NCBI GenBank assembly: GCA_008508345.1
Contig: QNGE01001292.1
Span: 1 to 64,000, forward strand
DNA from: Paragonimus westermani
Taxonomy: Eukaryota > Platyhelminthes > Trematoda > Plagiorchiida > Troglotrematidae
Direction of reading: 5' to 3'
Length of the DNA stretch: 64,000 nucleotides
Part shown: piece after piece, positions 34,660 to 46,679 of the stretch
How positions within the stretch are numbered: position 1 is the first letter of the stretch
Layout: each line of letters opens with the position of its first letter
Translations under genes and position numbers: made by a program
The notes under the pieces: model-generated
Database searches by the model: none
Told to the model about the DNA's origin: nothing
The model's input: the letters and a program-made list of their open reading frames with translations, nothing else

Positions 34660-35169
34660 TCACAACTCTGTCATAGTTCCAATACGCGATCGATTCCATA
34701 AACTCCACTTGAAAACTGAACCGCTCTGGTACTTATAGCAGGTGTACAGAAAGGTAGTCTTGCTTTGCTCATTTTCAAATGATGAATACGTTGTGATTTC
34801 ACCTATACGCTGATACACTTTGTCTGGTTGAACCTCCAAGGTTATATGTTGAACACCTAACGAACAACATTTAGAGTCTAACGATAACAACTTTACCGTT
34901 ATACGATTCAAAACAAGTGACGAATTGCCATGCGTATACCCTCTGTAATCGTTGAGAGCCGTGACTTGCAGTCTGCCGATTGACCAACTTAGTTTCTTCC
35001 GTGTCCGCTTGCTTCCGCGCCTCCTGGTACAGTACCGCATCCTTATCTGAAACTGTTTCGGCAGCCATCCAAATTTGAAACTGATTCCACGTAACCTCAT
35101 CAAGTTTGGCCGCCTACGCCCCTTGTACGACGTTGAACGAATGTGGCGTAGTGTTGTTTCTGAGCACAT
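34660..35169 (-). CDS. Unrecognised 169-codon open frame
   Basis: An uninterrupted ATG frame, basic in its first half (RRRPNLMRLRG, RYCTRRRGSKRTRKK) with no motif I know. A second minus frame inside it (35068-34871) begins MAAETVSDKDAVLYQEARKQ and goes on with DTEETKLVNRQTASHGSQRL, charged and more protein-like than the longer frame, so the real product, if any, may be in that frame and may resemble a gag-type helix region. Either could be chance. No splice sites or promoter were assigned. Confidence 0.2.
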   Translation of the reverse strand: MCSETTLRHIRSTSYKGRRRPNLMRLRGISFKFGWLPKQFQIRMRYCTRRRGSKRTRKKLSWSIGRLQVTALNDYRGYTHGNSSLVLNRITVKLLSLDSKCCSLGVQHITLEVQPDKVYQRIGEITTYSSFENEQSKTTFLYTCYKYQSGSVFKWSLWNRSRIGTMTEL

Positions 35170-38100
35170 TAGTCAATGCTTAACCTCCATGAAGCGGAGT
35201 TTCCTTGTATGCGTTTGCTCAGAGGAAGTTCAAAGTCGCGTGATGTCGGCTGTCACCGTTAGTGTGCCACATTTCTTCACTCATGTGACCTAGAACTGCC
35301 CAATTCCGCTAACTCGGTAGCAGTGATGCCAATATGATGGCTTAGCAAACGTTCAAACGAGTGTCTCCTAAACAACTGTGATATATTTACAATATGTGGG
35401 TAACTGCCGTCAGACGATGGTGGAGCTAGGGGTTACAGATTGGTTTGTATGTCTACTTTTTCGCTTACCAGTGTCATACGTATTTGAAAGAAAATAGAGG
35501 AAGATGATTGGTAACATTTAGTATGAGAGGGATAAATATGCCGTGTGTCTCATCGTTGAAGTATGCAGAGGAGAGAAGGGAATTACTTGTGACTGCGTGC
35601 ACCTGATAGAACAAGAACACTGGGGAGTGTACCGTTAGCAGTCTTGAAGCAGACAGTTCAAACTTATGCCATGGGTATAACAGTTTTATATCAAGTAATG
35701 TATATAAGGTTGTGTTTATCATTAACAATGTAGTAGGAGTAAATTTATATACGCTGAAAACCACTCACAGTTCATGGTAACTTACCAGTTCAGGGTAAAT
35801 ACTCTGGCAACCCATTTTCAAGGATGTACTGAATTCAAGTTTCGCCCTTTACAACAGTCTCAGTGTATACGCATAGGCTTTTCACTGCCCGATACAAACT
35901 CCACTTCACGCTATTTTTAATGCAATTTTACTAACCCGGTTGCACTGTTAGTATCAGATCAGGCAAGGCCAGACCTTCAAGTGTCAAGTGTGAGCTACAT
36001 TTTCTTATAAGGAACGATGACTCGGCGATTTAAGTAACAAGTATAGTTGCTGCCTGTTAACTCCAGTGAAGGATCTCGTGTCGGATCACTGAAAACAATA
36101 AAGCATGGTTACCGGCGAGTCGATGTCTATTGTGACCGGGGAGCCAATGGGTGTATGAGTAAGCGCCATGCATTCAGTAGGTTTGAGCTGCCCGAATCAG
36201 TGGGGGATTAATCGCAACATCTACTATGGTGCCTCAGTTCTATTGGGGTCTAACCAATTACCTGGGTTCTATCAGAGATACTTCACGCTATTCTGCGTTA
36301 AGCATCTTAACCTATTTAGCGGAATAAAAGAACTGTATGTTTTTTTTATGTAAAACCTCAATATTCTACGCGTTCCAACACGAGATATAGCGTTTTCAGT
36401 ATTACGGTTTTCACCGTTCGATAAGGAGAATCGCCTGAAATCTGATGACGATAGTTCAAGGTCAGTGGTAGAATTGCAGAGACAGCCTGCTCTGAATAAT
36501 TTAGAACAGACATAATTGTTAAGTAGTAGTGCTCTGAATCAATATGTCATTAAGGTAATCCATAGCGCTCAGATAATATAATCGATTTTCAGCAAATTTG
36601 TGTGGGTTATTATACTCGCACTATCGAAAAAAGTAGAACGAATCTGAGACTAGGACCTTAAAAAGGGCATTTTTTAATTCATACGTAATTTATAGGTTGT
36701 CAAAACTGGATAGGGCGTGCCCATAGTGTTAAGGCTGAGCATGAAATTAATCTCCCCTTCCGATCAACGGATGATTCCTAATGTAAAAATGGTTACAAAA
36801 TTGCCGGTGTCCACTCAGGACGTTTAAGTATTTGTAAGTTAATAAATAATTGGTCCATTTCTCCGGTTTTCCCTTGACATTAGTGGTCGCACAATTCACC
36901 AGGCCTCTCTTTCATTTAAGGTTATCGAACGTTATTATCTGTGGGTTGTGACTGCACGAGTCAAATTTGATGGAATACTTTTACTGTTCTGGAAGAGGAC
37001 ATTTGCTCCACTGGTCAGTTTTCAGAGGGACAAGCTATAAGTGAATACCAGAGGCTGATTACACGAGTCAGGAGTTTACTTACGTTGATTCATCACATAA
37101 CCTTCATCGGCTGAAACGTTTCATTTCAGAAAACATTGATGGGGTAGGTACGTCTTGTTTTATGTACCTTAAAAGAAGACATCACTTACCATCAGATCCA
37201 CACTGGAAACAATTTTCCGGGCTCATATTGATCTCTGATTCCCAACAAAATCGAGTAAGGCTAAACCCAGTTCAGTTGTTTATAAACCTCTGATATGAAA
37301 TCAAAATGCACGGCTAGGTTTGTAACCGTCCATCCGGTGTTGTTTTGACAAACTGGGACTCGATATGTAATTGATGAAGGGAATTATTAGAAACTCAACG
37401 CTCGGACAAACGAAGGATGCTCACTTATGTGTCATTCAAATGTGGGTTCACAACAGTCATCAGCAGTTTTGTTCGGAATTTAAGCACATGGAGTTATTAA
37501 CTAAATTGACGCAGATGAAATTTAAGCCAGCGACTGTTTCGAGGGAAGACACAAAAAGGCGACTATTCTCGTAAGATATATTTATAGCTGTTTCTAAAAA
37601 TAATCAACTGAATGGTATTGCATAACACTCGATATTTCTCTCATGCCACCGTTCCTAAATTGGTTTCGACTCAAGTGATTGTAGCGTATTTTTGTAACCA
37701 TGCAGACTTTACTTTAGCTATCATCACAAACTCTTTCGGAGATTGGAAGGGTTAACTGTATTGCAGTCCGTATGTACTCATACTACTCTACGATAGCAAA
37801 TTTTAGATGGAGTAACACAACCTGGTGTGTCTGTAAATTTTTTAACCTCAGAGGCTATCCGTTCACCTCAGCATATGAGTGACGACCATGTGCTGTGAGC
37901 CATCGGCGCGGACGATGCAAGGGCTATCAGTTCAGAAAACCAATACATGGGTTAGGCGCTTCAACAGGACAAGAAACGTACCCAATAATTTTCATACAAC
38001 AATGGCTTAAGAACACTGCGGTTGCAATAGTCGTCAGTGTCTATTACTTCTAGGAACGGAGATACAGCTCAGGTCAAGTTACACTCCAAAGTTTCTCCTT

Positions 38101-38586
38101 GTATTTTTCCCGTGGTAACTTCAGTGTTTAAATTCATGTTGTATTAGTATAAGTAGTATAGTGCGATCGTTTGTTCATATTACAGGTGTTTTCCAGAACA
38201 AGCTGTAAGCTGCTGTTCGATAGAAAATATTTTCTTCGAGAAGGCTAGAACCACTACAGGTTAGTCGGAAGACTACTACCACGACCTCGATATGAATTGC
38301 GAAATTAATAAACATTTCAGCGGTTTTCGCTTGTTTCTTCGCTTATGTTAGCACCACATTCTCCCTCACCCAATATCAAACACGAATGCGAGAAGCTAGT
38401 TTCTACTATCACCTTGTGATGTTTCTCTTGGGGGGGTGTTATATACAAACCTTCTCATTACATCAGTGTGGGTATAAAATGAACGTCATTTGATAACCAT
38501 GAACATGAAAGTTAATGAAACAAAAAATCGGTAACAAAAGGGTTCGATCAATAGCCTAATTTCCAACACGACGCATAGAAGAACAT

Positions 38587-38678
38587 TAACCGGGTTGAGT
38601 AAGAAAATCAGGCAATATAAATTAGAGACTGTGTCTGTTAACGGTTACACGAGCTTTTTCCGTAGTTGTGGGCCTGAG
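38587..38678 (+). repeat. Unnamed dispersed repeat C, copy 2
   Basis: Similar to 33243-33335 over about 90 bases, starting with AACCGGGTTGAGTAAGAA. No coding content. Confidence 0.6.
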
Positions 38679-39343
38679 TGATTGTGAGCAACTGTATATT
38701 GGTTTCTATGCTAATAACTTTTGTAGCCTTTGATAAAACCAGACGGTTTACTCAATTGAAAAGTGTACAGGAAGCAGATACGAAGTCGTCAGCCTATTTT
38801 CTATGCTTTTTGTTGCCCACCCTCAAGTTGCAGTTTCACGATTTGTTTTGTCCTTGTTGAAGCTCATCGGGTGGAGATTGTGTGAATATGAAAGGAGCCA
38901 GTTACCGTTGGTACTACGAGTCCGTGCTCTCAACCGCACGATCATCAGTCTTCTGAGCGTGATATACAATCCGAGATTCTGTAAGTGATCAAGTTATAAA
39001 GTTTGTTTTCACCCGGCCAGCGTGAATGTTGGGTCAGTATTTTCCCTTCTACAATTTCATCCCACAAAATCACAGGCTAGTGGTTATGAAATGTCTCACC
39101 AAACTCATCCTCTGTGATGACGAACTCCGCGATTATCAGTCTTTCTGCCAGTGGGTATCCCGTGGCGCGAGCTGTTTGCGGAAGGCTCAGAAAGTCAGTT
39201 GAAAGAATTTCTTTGCACTTCGTTTGGACGTGAGTCCCCGTTTAACAACTTGTGGTACCTTAGCTTAGGGTGAACCCATTGTGTCTAACGACTAGCATCG
39301 TGTGTTGTTTTGTTCCTATTGAGTATTCTACTGCGGCCCTACT

Positions 39344-39766
39344 TCAAAGCTGTGGTTCAATAAGGTATGCAGACGCCATTCTGCGTGCTTGAGCATTTAT
39401 GTGATAAAAACGGTTCCCTGTGTGAGTGTTCCTCAGTTGATCGACTTTAATCATTCCGTCAGATAGTTTCCCAATTGTCGACAGATTTGCCGAAAAAGGT
39501 AAGTCCGGAAGTTGACCGCTAACGAGGCTATTATCATCATAGGGCTCGACCTTGACATCTATCTTCAGAAGAAGTTCGTGCTCAAGCAATCTATCCAGGC
39601 ACACCGTCGAGTAAATTGACAATTTTGAATAATGAATGCATGCGTTAGCTTCATCTTTGGACAAATCGCTTCGGTTTATCAGTCCACGTCCGTTTTGGAC
39701 GTCTGTGCTCGACAAGCAGACAAACCCAGTCACTGCTGCCTCTTTACGAAATGTAAACAATCGCAC
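39344..39766 (-). CDS. Unrecognised 140-codon open frame
   Basis: Opens with GTG, so it is not a normal start; a TGA lies just upstream. Sequence such as LLEHELLLKIDVKVEPYDD has a protein-like, acidic look, but I know no family with it. Could be a decayed exon or chance. Confidence 0.2.
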   Translation of the reverse strand: MRLFTFRKEAAVTGFVCLSSTDVQNGRGLINRSDLSKDEANACIHYSKLSIYSTVCLDRLLEHELLLKIDVKVEPYDDNSLVSGQLPDLPFSANLSTIGKLSDGMIKVDQLRNTHTGNRFYHINAQARRMASAYLIEPQL

Positions 39767-41327
39767 TCTGTTAATAACTCAGGCTGTCACAATCCGACTG
39801 TGTCAGCCGGATTTGGGTGTTCAAAAACAAATCCCGGGGCTTCCTTCAACAAACACACCACCCAACCTGTGAAACAATTCATCCCCCGTCCCAACAGCTC
39901 AGCCAGAGTAGCTTTATTTCATTTGTGTTCATAGCCACAGCGAAGTGGCGGTAATTACTTATCCAACCACACCGTATCTTCTGCATTTCTGGGAAGCAAA
40001 TTTCTGATAATCAAGCTTTTATTTAGATGTTCTCACAGATCATGTAATGTTCTCCGGATTAAAATTGTGTACATTCTGATCACGTGTGGACATGTGACTA
40101 ATTTCAATTCTTGTGATAACGTTCCATAAGGCGAAAGTCATGGCTTAAAGGATTAGACAGACAGACAGAAAGACATGGAAGTGAAAATTAAAAATATAGG
40201 GATGTTGATTACCAGAACAGCCACAATGTTAACACAAATTGTTTTTGAACACAGATTGTGAGATTCTGACATCTTTTAGTCAAAGCCTCAGCAAACTGGA
40301 GGATGTGTTTCCGGTTGTTTTGAAAAGTCTCACAGAATGTGTCACTGTTCGTTTTATCGGTCACGTCTGGCAAACGCAATCAACAATTTTGACAAGTATT
40401 GTGAAGATATGCTCGAAATTTGCCATCGGCATTTCGGGCGATAAACAGCTAGTTCGTTGACAAAAGACTAGTTACATGCTTCCACCTGATACCATTCGGT
40501 CACAACAGTGATCGTATGCTGTAGCAACCATTCACAGAGTGCTTTAGTGAACGCTACCCTTTAAATGTACCATCCAAGGAACGTCATCAGATTAAAACGT
40601 TATGATTATTAATCGTGTTGATTTGGATCTCACATTAATGAGAACAATTTTCTGTTCGCCTTCGTTGTTTTCATATAACGCACCAAACTAAACCTTGAAC
40701 AAATTCCACTGAACATATTCTAAGCGATCTTCGCAGTCGTGGTTGTCTTCTGTACTGTTAGTTACACCCTATAAACAAGTGCATAACACCGAAGCATTGA
40801 AAATGTTTCAAACGAAACTACACGAAATATCCAAACTACACTATGAAAAACCTTGTGACTCCAAATTTGTGTCCATAATGAATATTTAGTGGAACAGCTG
40901 CTTTATGATGCTGCAGATTTTAAGTATGCGTTGCGTGCAGCAGCGCGTAAAGCTAGGGAGCATTACGTTTAACACAATATAAGTGTCATACCACTTACAT
41001 ACTCACTTTTGACACATGGTATTTCAAACTAACACATACACCATACGTGACTTTTTTCCTGACTTTCACATGATTGTTACCTGAGGCAGACTTGAGTGAA
41101 ACTGTGGGTAGACACCTAGGATGTCACAGCTTTGCGGTGGGCAGTTTGTGACTACAAGAAAACCCATTTGGGAATGTTTGGGTCCTGAGGATAAACCACG
41201 AAATTTAATTGCTTGAAACTATCCCGTCAAATAGTCTAGCGCAACCTAGTAGGGTTTTGATAGCAGATTATCTACAAAAAATTGTGGTTAAGCTGTTGGT
41301 CAGTGACCACCACTCGTTTTCTAACGC

Positions 41328-41867
41328 TTGAACAAAAAATTTGGCATCTACGCAACGCATACTTTAAAGAATACATATCACGCTAGAAAATTCTCAACGT
41401 TACAGGGAATCATTAAGAATATGAGGATTGAAGCCAAATCCGTGTATTTTTCTGAAGGAAAATTTATCTACCGATCGGTGACGAGAGGTCAGATAATTGC
41501 AGTCTATATCGTTTTTTTGCCAGATACACACGAACATCATGCCCAAAAGAGTGCGGCTGGTCTAACTCAAAACTATTATGACCGGGCCATGCAACGCTAC
41601 ATTCTTCATTATAGTAATGAGTTCATGATAATTAGTTGTAGGATGATACTGCAATTTCTGTATATGGAACAAACAATCTACTGTAGCCTAAGAGATCCAA
41701 AGATTACTTTTCGCAGCGTGTCCAATACACCGCGCCGAATATGTGTATGTTACAGATACATCAGGCAAATTCGGAGTTTTTTTGAGGTACTTGTCCTTCT
41801 ATTTTTTTCCCTTCGTTTTGCACTTGGAATATTTCGCGATATTTCTCTCTATGTAGAACTATGGTAA
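41328..41867 (+). CDS. Unrecognised 179-codon open frame
   Basis: Second-longest frame but it opens with TTG; the first ATG comes about 30 codons in (41421). Composition rich in Ile, Tyr, Arg and Phe, with a hydrophobic stretch near the end (VLVLLFFSLRFALGIF). It has no domain I recognise and looks like an AT-rich chance frame more than a gene. Confidence 0.15.
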   Translation: MNKKFGIYATHTLKNTYHARKFSTLQGIIKNMRIEAKSVYFSEGKFIYRSVTRGQIIAVYIVFLPDTHEHHAQKSAAGLTQNYYDRAMQRYILHYSNEFMIISCRMILQFLYMEQTIYCSLRDPKITFRSVSNTPRRICVCYRYIRQIRSFFEVLVLLFFSLRFALGIFRDISLYVELW

Positions 41868-43627
41868 TGATATTTCTGCTCTCTGTGCTCCTAATAGCGA
41901 CTGTCAATTCGATTCTACAATGTTCGCTAAAAAAGCCTTAGGATGAGTTGAAAGGTGACAGGTACAGTCATGCTCAGTGAAACATTTGGACATGGTTCAT
42001 GCTCTCTGGCCTGGTTGGTGACCAATGAATAGCTTTACCCATTCAATTCCCCTGAGTGATTGGATTGGGGAGTTGGCTGTTTTGTTCCACGTTGATAATT
42101 CAAGTAGCTTGGTTGTCGCAATTGAACATGAGTTCAGTCAAACTGTTTTAACCACCAATAAATTGGACAATTCACTTGACTGCCGTTCCAGTCGGCTATC
42201 GTTGAGGTGATTCATTTTTGTACAAAACATGAGCTTTGGTTAATTGTGTATTCTAAGATCAAGAAACTTCTCCATTCCAGCCTCATTAAACTCGGTTCAA
42301 ATCATTCAAACTCCTCAGACATATCCGCCTACTGGCTGTATTTTTTATTCATTCCATATTCTCCATGACACGTCAGCTATTTGTGAATGATGGCCCATTG
42401 TTGGATAATCCTCCAAGCTTATGCTCACGCTCACCTCTATTTACAGAGTCTCCCTTTTTTCTTTTGTCCTCACGTTGCCGTGGCAACCAGAAACCTTTAG
42501 TCAACAGTATACCTCATAATTTGTGCCTGTTTTACTCTTCGTAGCAGTAACATAAGTTCATGTCTTTTCAACTTTGTAGCCGTCGATTACTTTATACGAT
42601 CACCACGACAAAGTTGAGGGTAAGCCTATTGCGAATGTTTTCTGCAAAACTTTGACTAATCGGGTAGAAATACTAACGTAAATGGTTAACGTGTAACATG
42701 ACGTTTGTTGGCATCAGCTCTTGATAAAGCCGGTTAGGCCTTTAATGTTAGATTGACATGTGTTAGTACACACTTTAGTCCTTCGTGGTCAAAACCACGG
42801 CAAATTATTTATAAATGGGCTGTGTTTGTTCAGCTGGGCCAAATGTCATTTGTAAGTTCCGTTAGGTTAAACTGTTTTCGTACTTATGTTCACTTAGGGC
42901 GCTTAATCTCCAGTTATCTGCCTAACACATACCCTCTTGGTTTACTTTAGTTTTATGTGCTCCCCGTAGCTGGACTGTGAATAGGGCAATTAAATGAAGT
43001 TTTCGAGTCAGTGAACACTGTTAAGAGTGGGGCTCTCAATCTATTTCCGCACCAGGGAAAACTCACTCGTGCAGTGGGAGTTTGTTTGATAATCACCAAA
43101 TCTGTTTGTGAATGTTTCCCCCGTTGAACATGCCTGCTGAATGCGCCCACTATGTGCATGCATGTGCATATTTGTGTTGTTAAAACGTGATATGAAGCAT
43201 CCATTAGTAAACACGCACAAAAATTTAAGGGGACTGACATTACAAGTTGAACAAACGCACCAATCACCAACTGAACCTAATATTTTGGAGTTCAATGTGT
43301 CACTTCCTACAAATATTTCACTCTGAAGATAATCCATATTTCGGTGTTGTTTGCAAATATCTTGTACGTGACGGAAATCAAGGAAACGACAGTCAGCAAT
43401 TCTGAAGACATTGCACGTTGTCCTGAGTACCCTTGCACGAAAGGGGCCAGCTGATAGTGGATAATAAGGACGCGAACAAAAATAAAAGCTGAGACAAAAT
43501 GATTTCCACAGAATTTTCCCCGGTTCATCTGTTTAATTTAGAGGTAGCTTCAGCTTAACTAAAACCCATACTTGGTCGAAACATTCACGTTCGCTTAAGA
43601 TCTTCAGTTGGTTTTCTAGAGAGGAAG

Positions 43628-43668
43628 GCACCGGACTCGAATTTCGCTCTTCATAGAGTCATGCCGAT
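43628..43668 (-). ncRNA. Inverted hammerhead remnant, copy 5 left end
   Basis: On the minus strand: box 1 no longer recognisable, stem II CUCU-AUGA-AGAG, box 2 GAAA (43645-43642), stem III AUUCGAGU (43642-43635), cleavage C (43634), then CGGUGC. Inactive. Confidence 0.45.
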
Positions 43669-44029
43669 GAGCTGAAAGGCGCATCTGAATGTGGAGAGCG
43701 CAATCAAGCGTGTGTTCTGCGTTCAGTTTGAAATGCTATCATGTTTCAAACTTATTTTGAAACTTCAATCTCTCTTCAGTTGGCTCAATGCACCAAAGTA
43801 GCTTTTTACTTACTTGGATTCCGGATTACCGACTGGATTATACAGAGCAATTTCTTTGCTCTCTTGTTGAAATGGTCCGAAAAATCGAGATGTATTTACA
43901 CACGATTGTGTTTGAGCGTCTTTGTACGATTACTCAATCGTGATTACTGTGAGGTTACTGACTTTGTAGTCAACAAGATAGTATCATAAGCATGAGGGCC
44001 GGATTGAAATCCCGGTCCGGGTAGGTGTG

Positions 44030-44075
44030 TTTTACTGGTGTGTCCTAATAGGTGCGAAAGTGGAGTCTAGTTGAT
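44030..44075 (+). ncRNA. Hammerhead remnant, copy 5 right end
   Basis: Box 1 CUGGUGU (44035-44041), stem II with CCU-AAU-AGG, box 2 GAAA (44056-44059), damaged stem III, GUC with C at 44067, then UAGUUG. Two core changes in box 1; inactive. Confidence 0.5.
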
Positions 44076-44115
44076 TATTTCGAAATGAGGTAACAGAATA
44101 TCTAGGTTGTTACCA

Positions 44116-45962
44116 CATTTCGGTTGCTTGAGTTGTTCATTTCAAAATAATATCGAATCCCGAGAATGAGGAAGTTCGTTTTACAGGTGAAATGAGCAAT
44201 GGGAATGTTAAATCAAAAGTTCGTCATAAGAATAACTTATACTTCTAAGGACGAATATAGTCTACCTATTTTGACCGAACAGAAGCATTTGTTGCGGAGA
44301 GTGGGGAAAGGCGGAAAACATTTATTTTTGTGGACTCAGTTTTAATAAGGGGGTTGCGTAGTGACAAAACTTCGGTCCACAACAACTACAGCAGACAATC
44401 AGTCATATGTGATCAAACAACCACATATATCACTAGAGGTTTCATCCATGGTTCAAAGGATTTAGTGTCAATATAGGATGCTCAAAACGGCGTTTACTGG
44501 AATTTATCAACGCTGGGCATTTCCGAACCTTTATGAACTCTCACATCCGCTTCGTACCTCGGCTAGTAACACGCTTGTTCGGGTATGTTGTTTCTATCTT
44601 TAGTTTGAATCCAGACTCAACCCGGACTTTTCCCAGCTGGATATCTCGTATAGTGGACATCTTGTTTGAAGGCACCACAAACTGATTTTCTGCTCTTTGT
44701 TCTCAGTCGCGTAAACCACATTGGGTAAGTCCGTAATTCTGACTACCAATGGCTACTTACAACTTATGGGCAACGAACTAAAGGGTTAAATTTTAGCTAA
44801 GGCCATTCGGTGCGAAAAATAGAATACTGCTTCAACAACACTGGCATATTAATTTCTCAGGTAGCAGTCAGTCAAATCTACAGGTGGAATGAGCAGATCT
44901 GTTTTGTACAGCTTTGAAACCTTGAACGTATTCACTATCTCTCCTGGTCCGGCACACTGGTAACCAACAGATTCAGTATGAACATGATAATGATTCATTA
45001 TCCTCAGGCATTACCATGGGCACTCTGAATCTTTGACCTTCATACTTTGGTGTACAGGGTCACAAGCAGTTACAACGACGGAGCTGTGAGTTCTGTTCCT
45101 GTGTGTTCGGGGAATAAATTGGTTAAACGGTTATTGAGCATGCCGACCAAAACAGTCGAAGTGGATGAAAACAAACTGTGATGAAGCTGCTTGCATACAA
45201 TCATATTAACAACGGTGTATATAAACAGTTGTGTTTAGAATTGTGGTACAAGCTACCTCACACGCTCGAGTGATTTGAGAACGATTTATTATTTCAAGGT
45301 CATGTTACAAGAAAATATAAACCAGAGGAAAGAACACACATGGATGGTACTGTCGAAAACAGAACGAATATAAAACGCCAAAATGCAAGATGAACTGTGC
45401 ATATGTTGAAGGAGCGGAAATTCTCCGGAATCAGCTGCCGAGCGTGAAGCAAAGAATGACCAACATTTGATAGTTTTGCAAGCTGTTGAAAGAGCGAGCA
45501 GGATTTCTGTTTTGTCCGAAAAAATGTTAGTTCATGGATATATAGAACATATGAATGAAGATGGATAAAGTTGAAACTCCAAGTAGGTTGCTGATTTGCA
45601 ATCTTATCAGCCAGGAACGATATAACAAACTGAAACAACGTTCATCCGATTTGCAAACTTGATCACCTATCGGACTGGGTTAGGAGAGTGACTAGACAAA
45701 TTGTGAAGCTCTTGTTCCACAATGCAGACTTTTAAATTTCTTAGCTGATTCAGGTGCTGCCAGAGAGGATAATGCGTCCCAGTGTATTCAGCCTTTAACT
45801 TTGAAACAGTTTGCTGTGCATGACAACTACATGTAATATAATCCAGTTTCAAGTATTCGTCTTTGCTTCGTTCATGAAAACTCCATCGATGGATGACACG
45901 GGGTGCATTTTGATTAAAGGATCTTTCTGAATCCCTTGGTTTTTATACTATACTCTCACTAA
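44116..45962. other. No gene recognised
   Basis: No domain or repeat found. A 112-codon minus frame at 45300-45638 shows nothing known. Confidence 0.4.
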
Positions 45963-46330
45963 ACAGTCAATAAATGCCAGAGTGATGGTCAACTTGAAAA
46001 CAAACCAAATCCCCGACTACTCATCAGTAATCTAAAATATCGCCTTGCGGGTTTAATGAGTTCAGTGATTTCGACCTGTCTCGGAAGTCCTAATCGAGTA
46101 GTTATCGATTGGAGTTAACAGGACAGTTACTGCGTCTCCTCTCGAGATGATCGGGCAACCTGATCATTGCTCACCAGCGTTCAGATTTGATCATTCGGTC
46201 GTGCCTAATGTGAGGTCAATGGCGCAGTAGTTAACACGGTTGCCTCATGATCGGAATGGCCAGAGTTCAAATCCCGGCCGTGGCAAGGATATGTACTACT
46301 GACGAGCTCTAATGAACTCAACGCGCGAAT
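45963..46330 (+). repeat. Ribozyme-bearing short repeat, copy 6
   Basis: Starts in the tail end (GAGTGATGGTCAACTTGAAA), then the middle module with CCAAATCCCCGACTACTC and TCGATTGGAGTTAACAGGAC, the head (CGTTCAGATTTGATCATTCG), A box TGGCGCAGTAG (46220-46230), B box GAGTTCAAATCC (46263-46274), GTGGCAAGGATATG and box 1 of the ribozyme, after which similarity ends. The best copy for reading the head and middle modules. Confidence 0.85.
46293..46330 (+). ncRNA. Hammerhead 5' half, copy 6
   Basis: Stem I strand GUACUA precedes an intact box 1, CUGACGA (46299-46305), and the first part of stem II (GCUCUAAUGA). Box 2 is lost. This copy shows that the ancestral box 1 was CUGA(C/U)GA. Confidence 0.55.
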
Positions 46331-46679
46331 TGGGTGCCGCTCGGCAGACTGGCCGAGAGTCCTAGGACCCTACGATATTGGTTTGATTAACAAGAATGGA
46401 GACTGTATGTTCCACCTGCGTGTTTTTTACAGTCTGCCTATCACAAACACCCGATTCCAGCAGGCTGCGAACGACATCACTGCGTGTACTCGCTCACGAA
46501 GCTTTCATTATCGTTTGTTTGATTACGTGATCGAGAGACAGCACGCCATCCGCGAAATGCGTATTACGCGGCTGATGCGCGTGGTCGAAAAATTACATTC
46601 CGTAATGTTCGTGGGAAACTCACCGAACGGCTTTACGTGATCAAGAAGGACTGATAGAGTGGTAGGATGGGTTGATACA

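Larger units (their letters stand above)
35170..43604. other. No gene recognised
   Basis: More than 8 kb, AT-rich, almost empty. It holds repeat C copy 2, a GACA-rich short tract near 40157, and two frames of 140 and 179 codons listed separately, neither with a recognisable domain. Confidence 0.4.
43605..44115 (+). repeat. Ribozyme-bearing short repeat, copy 5, inverted end plus full unit
   Basis: 43605-43668 matches the ribozyme and tail in inverted orientation. At about 43670 the sequence switches to the direct tail (GAGCTGAAAGGCGCATCTGA) and continues through the middle module (ACTGGATTATACAGAG), the head (TTGAGCGTCTTTGTACG, ACTGTGAGGTTACTGAC), a decayed A box, a B box (GGATTGAAATCCCGG), the ribozyme at 44030 and a tail to about 44115. 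Old and diverged, but complete in order. Confidence 0.65.

Noticed and set aside
40150..40180. GACA microsatellite
   Set aside because: Only about three clean units with interruptions; not worth a feature.
41328..41867. 179-codon frame as a real gene
   Set aside because: Opens with TTG, has no known domain, and its Ile/Tyr/Phe-rich composition is what AT-rich DNA gives by chance. Kept only as an unrecognised frame with low confidence.
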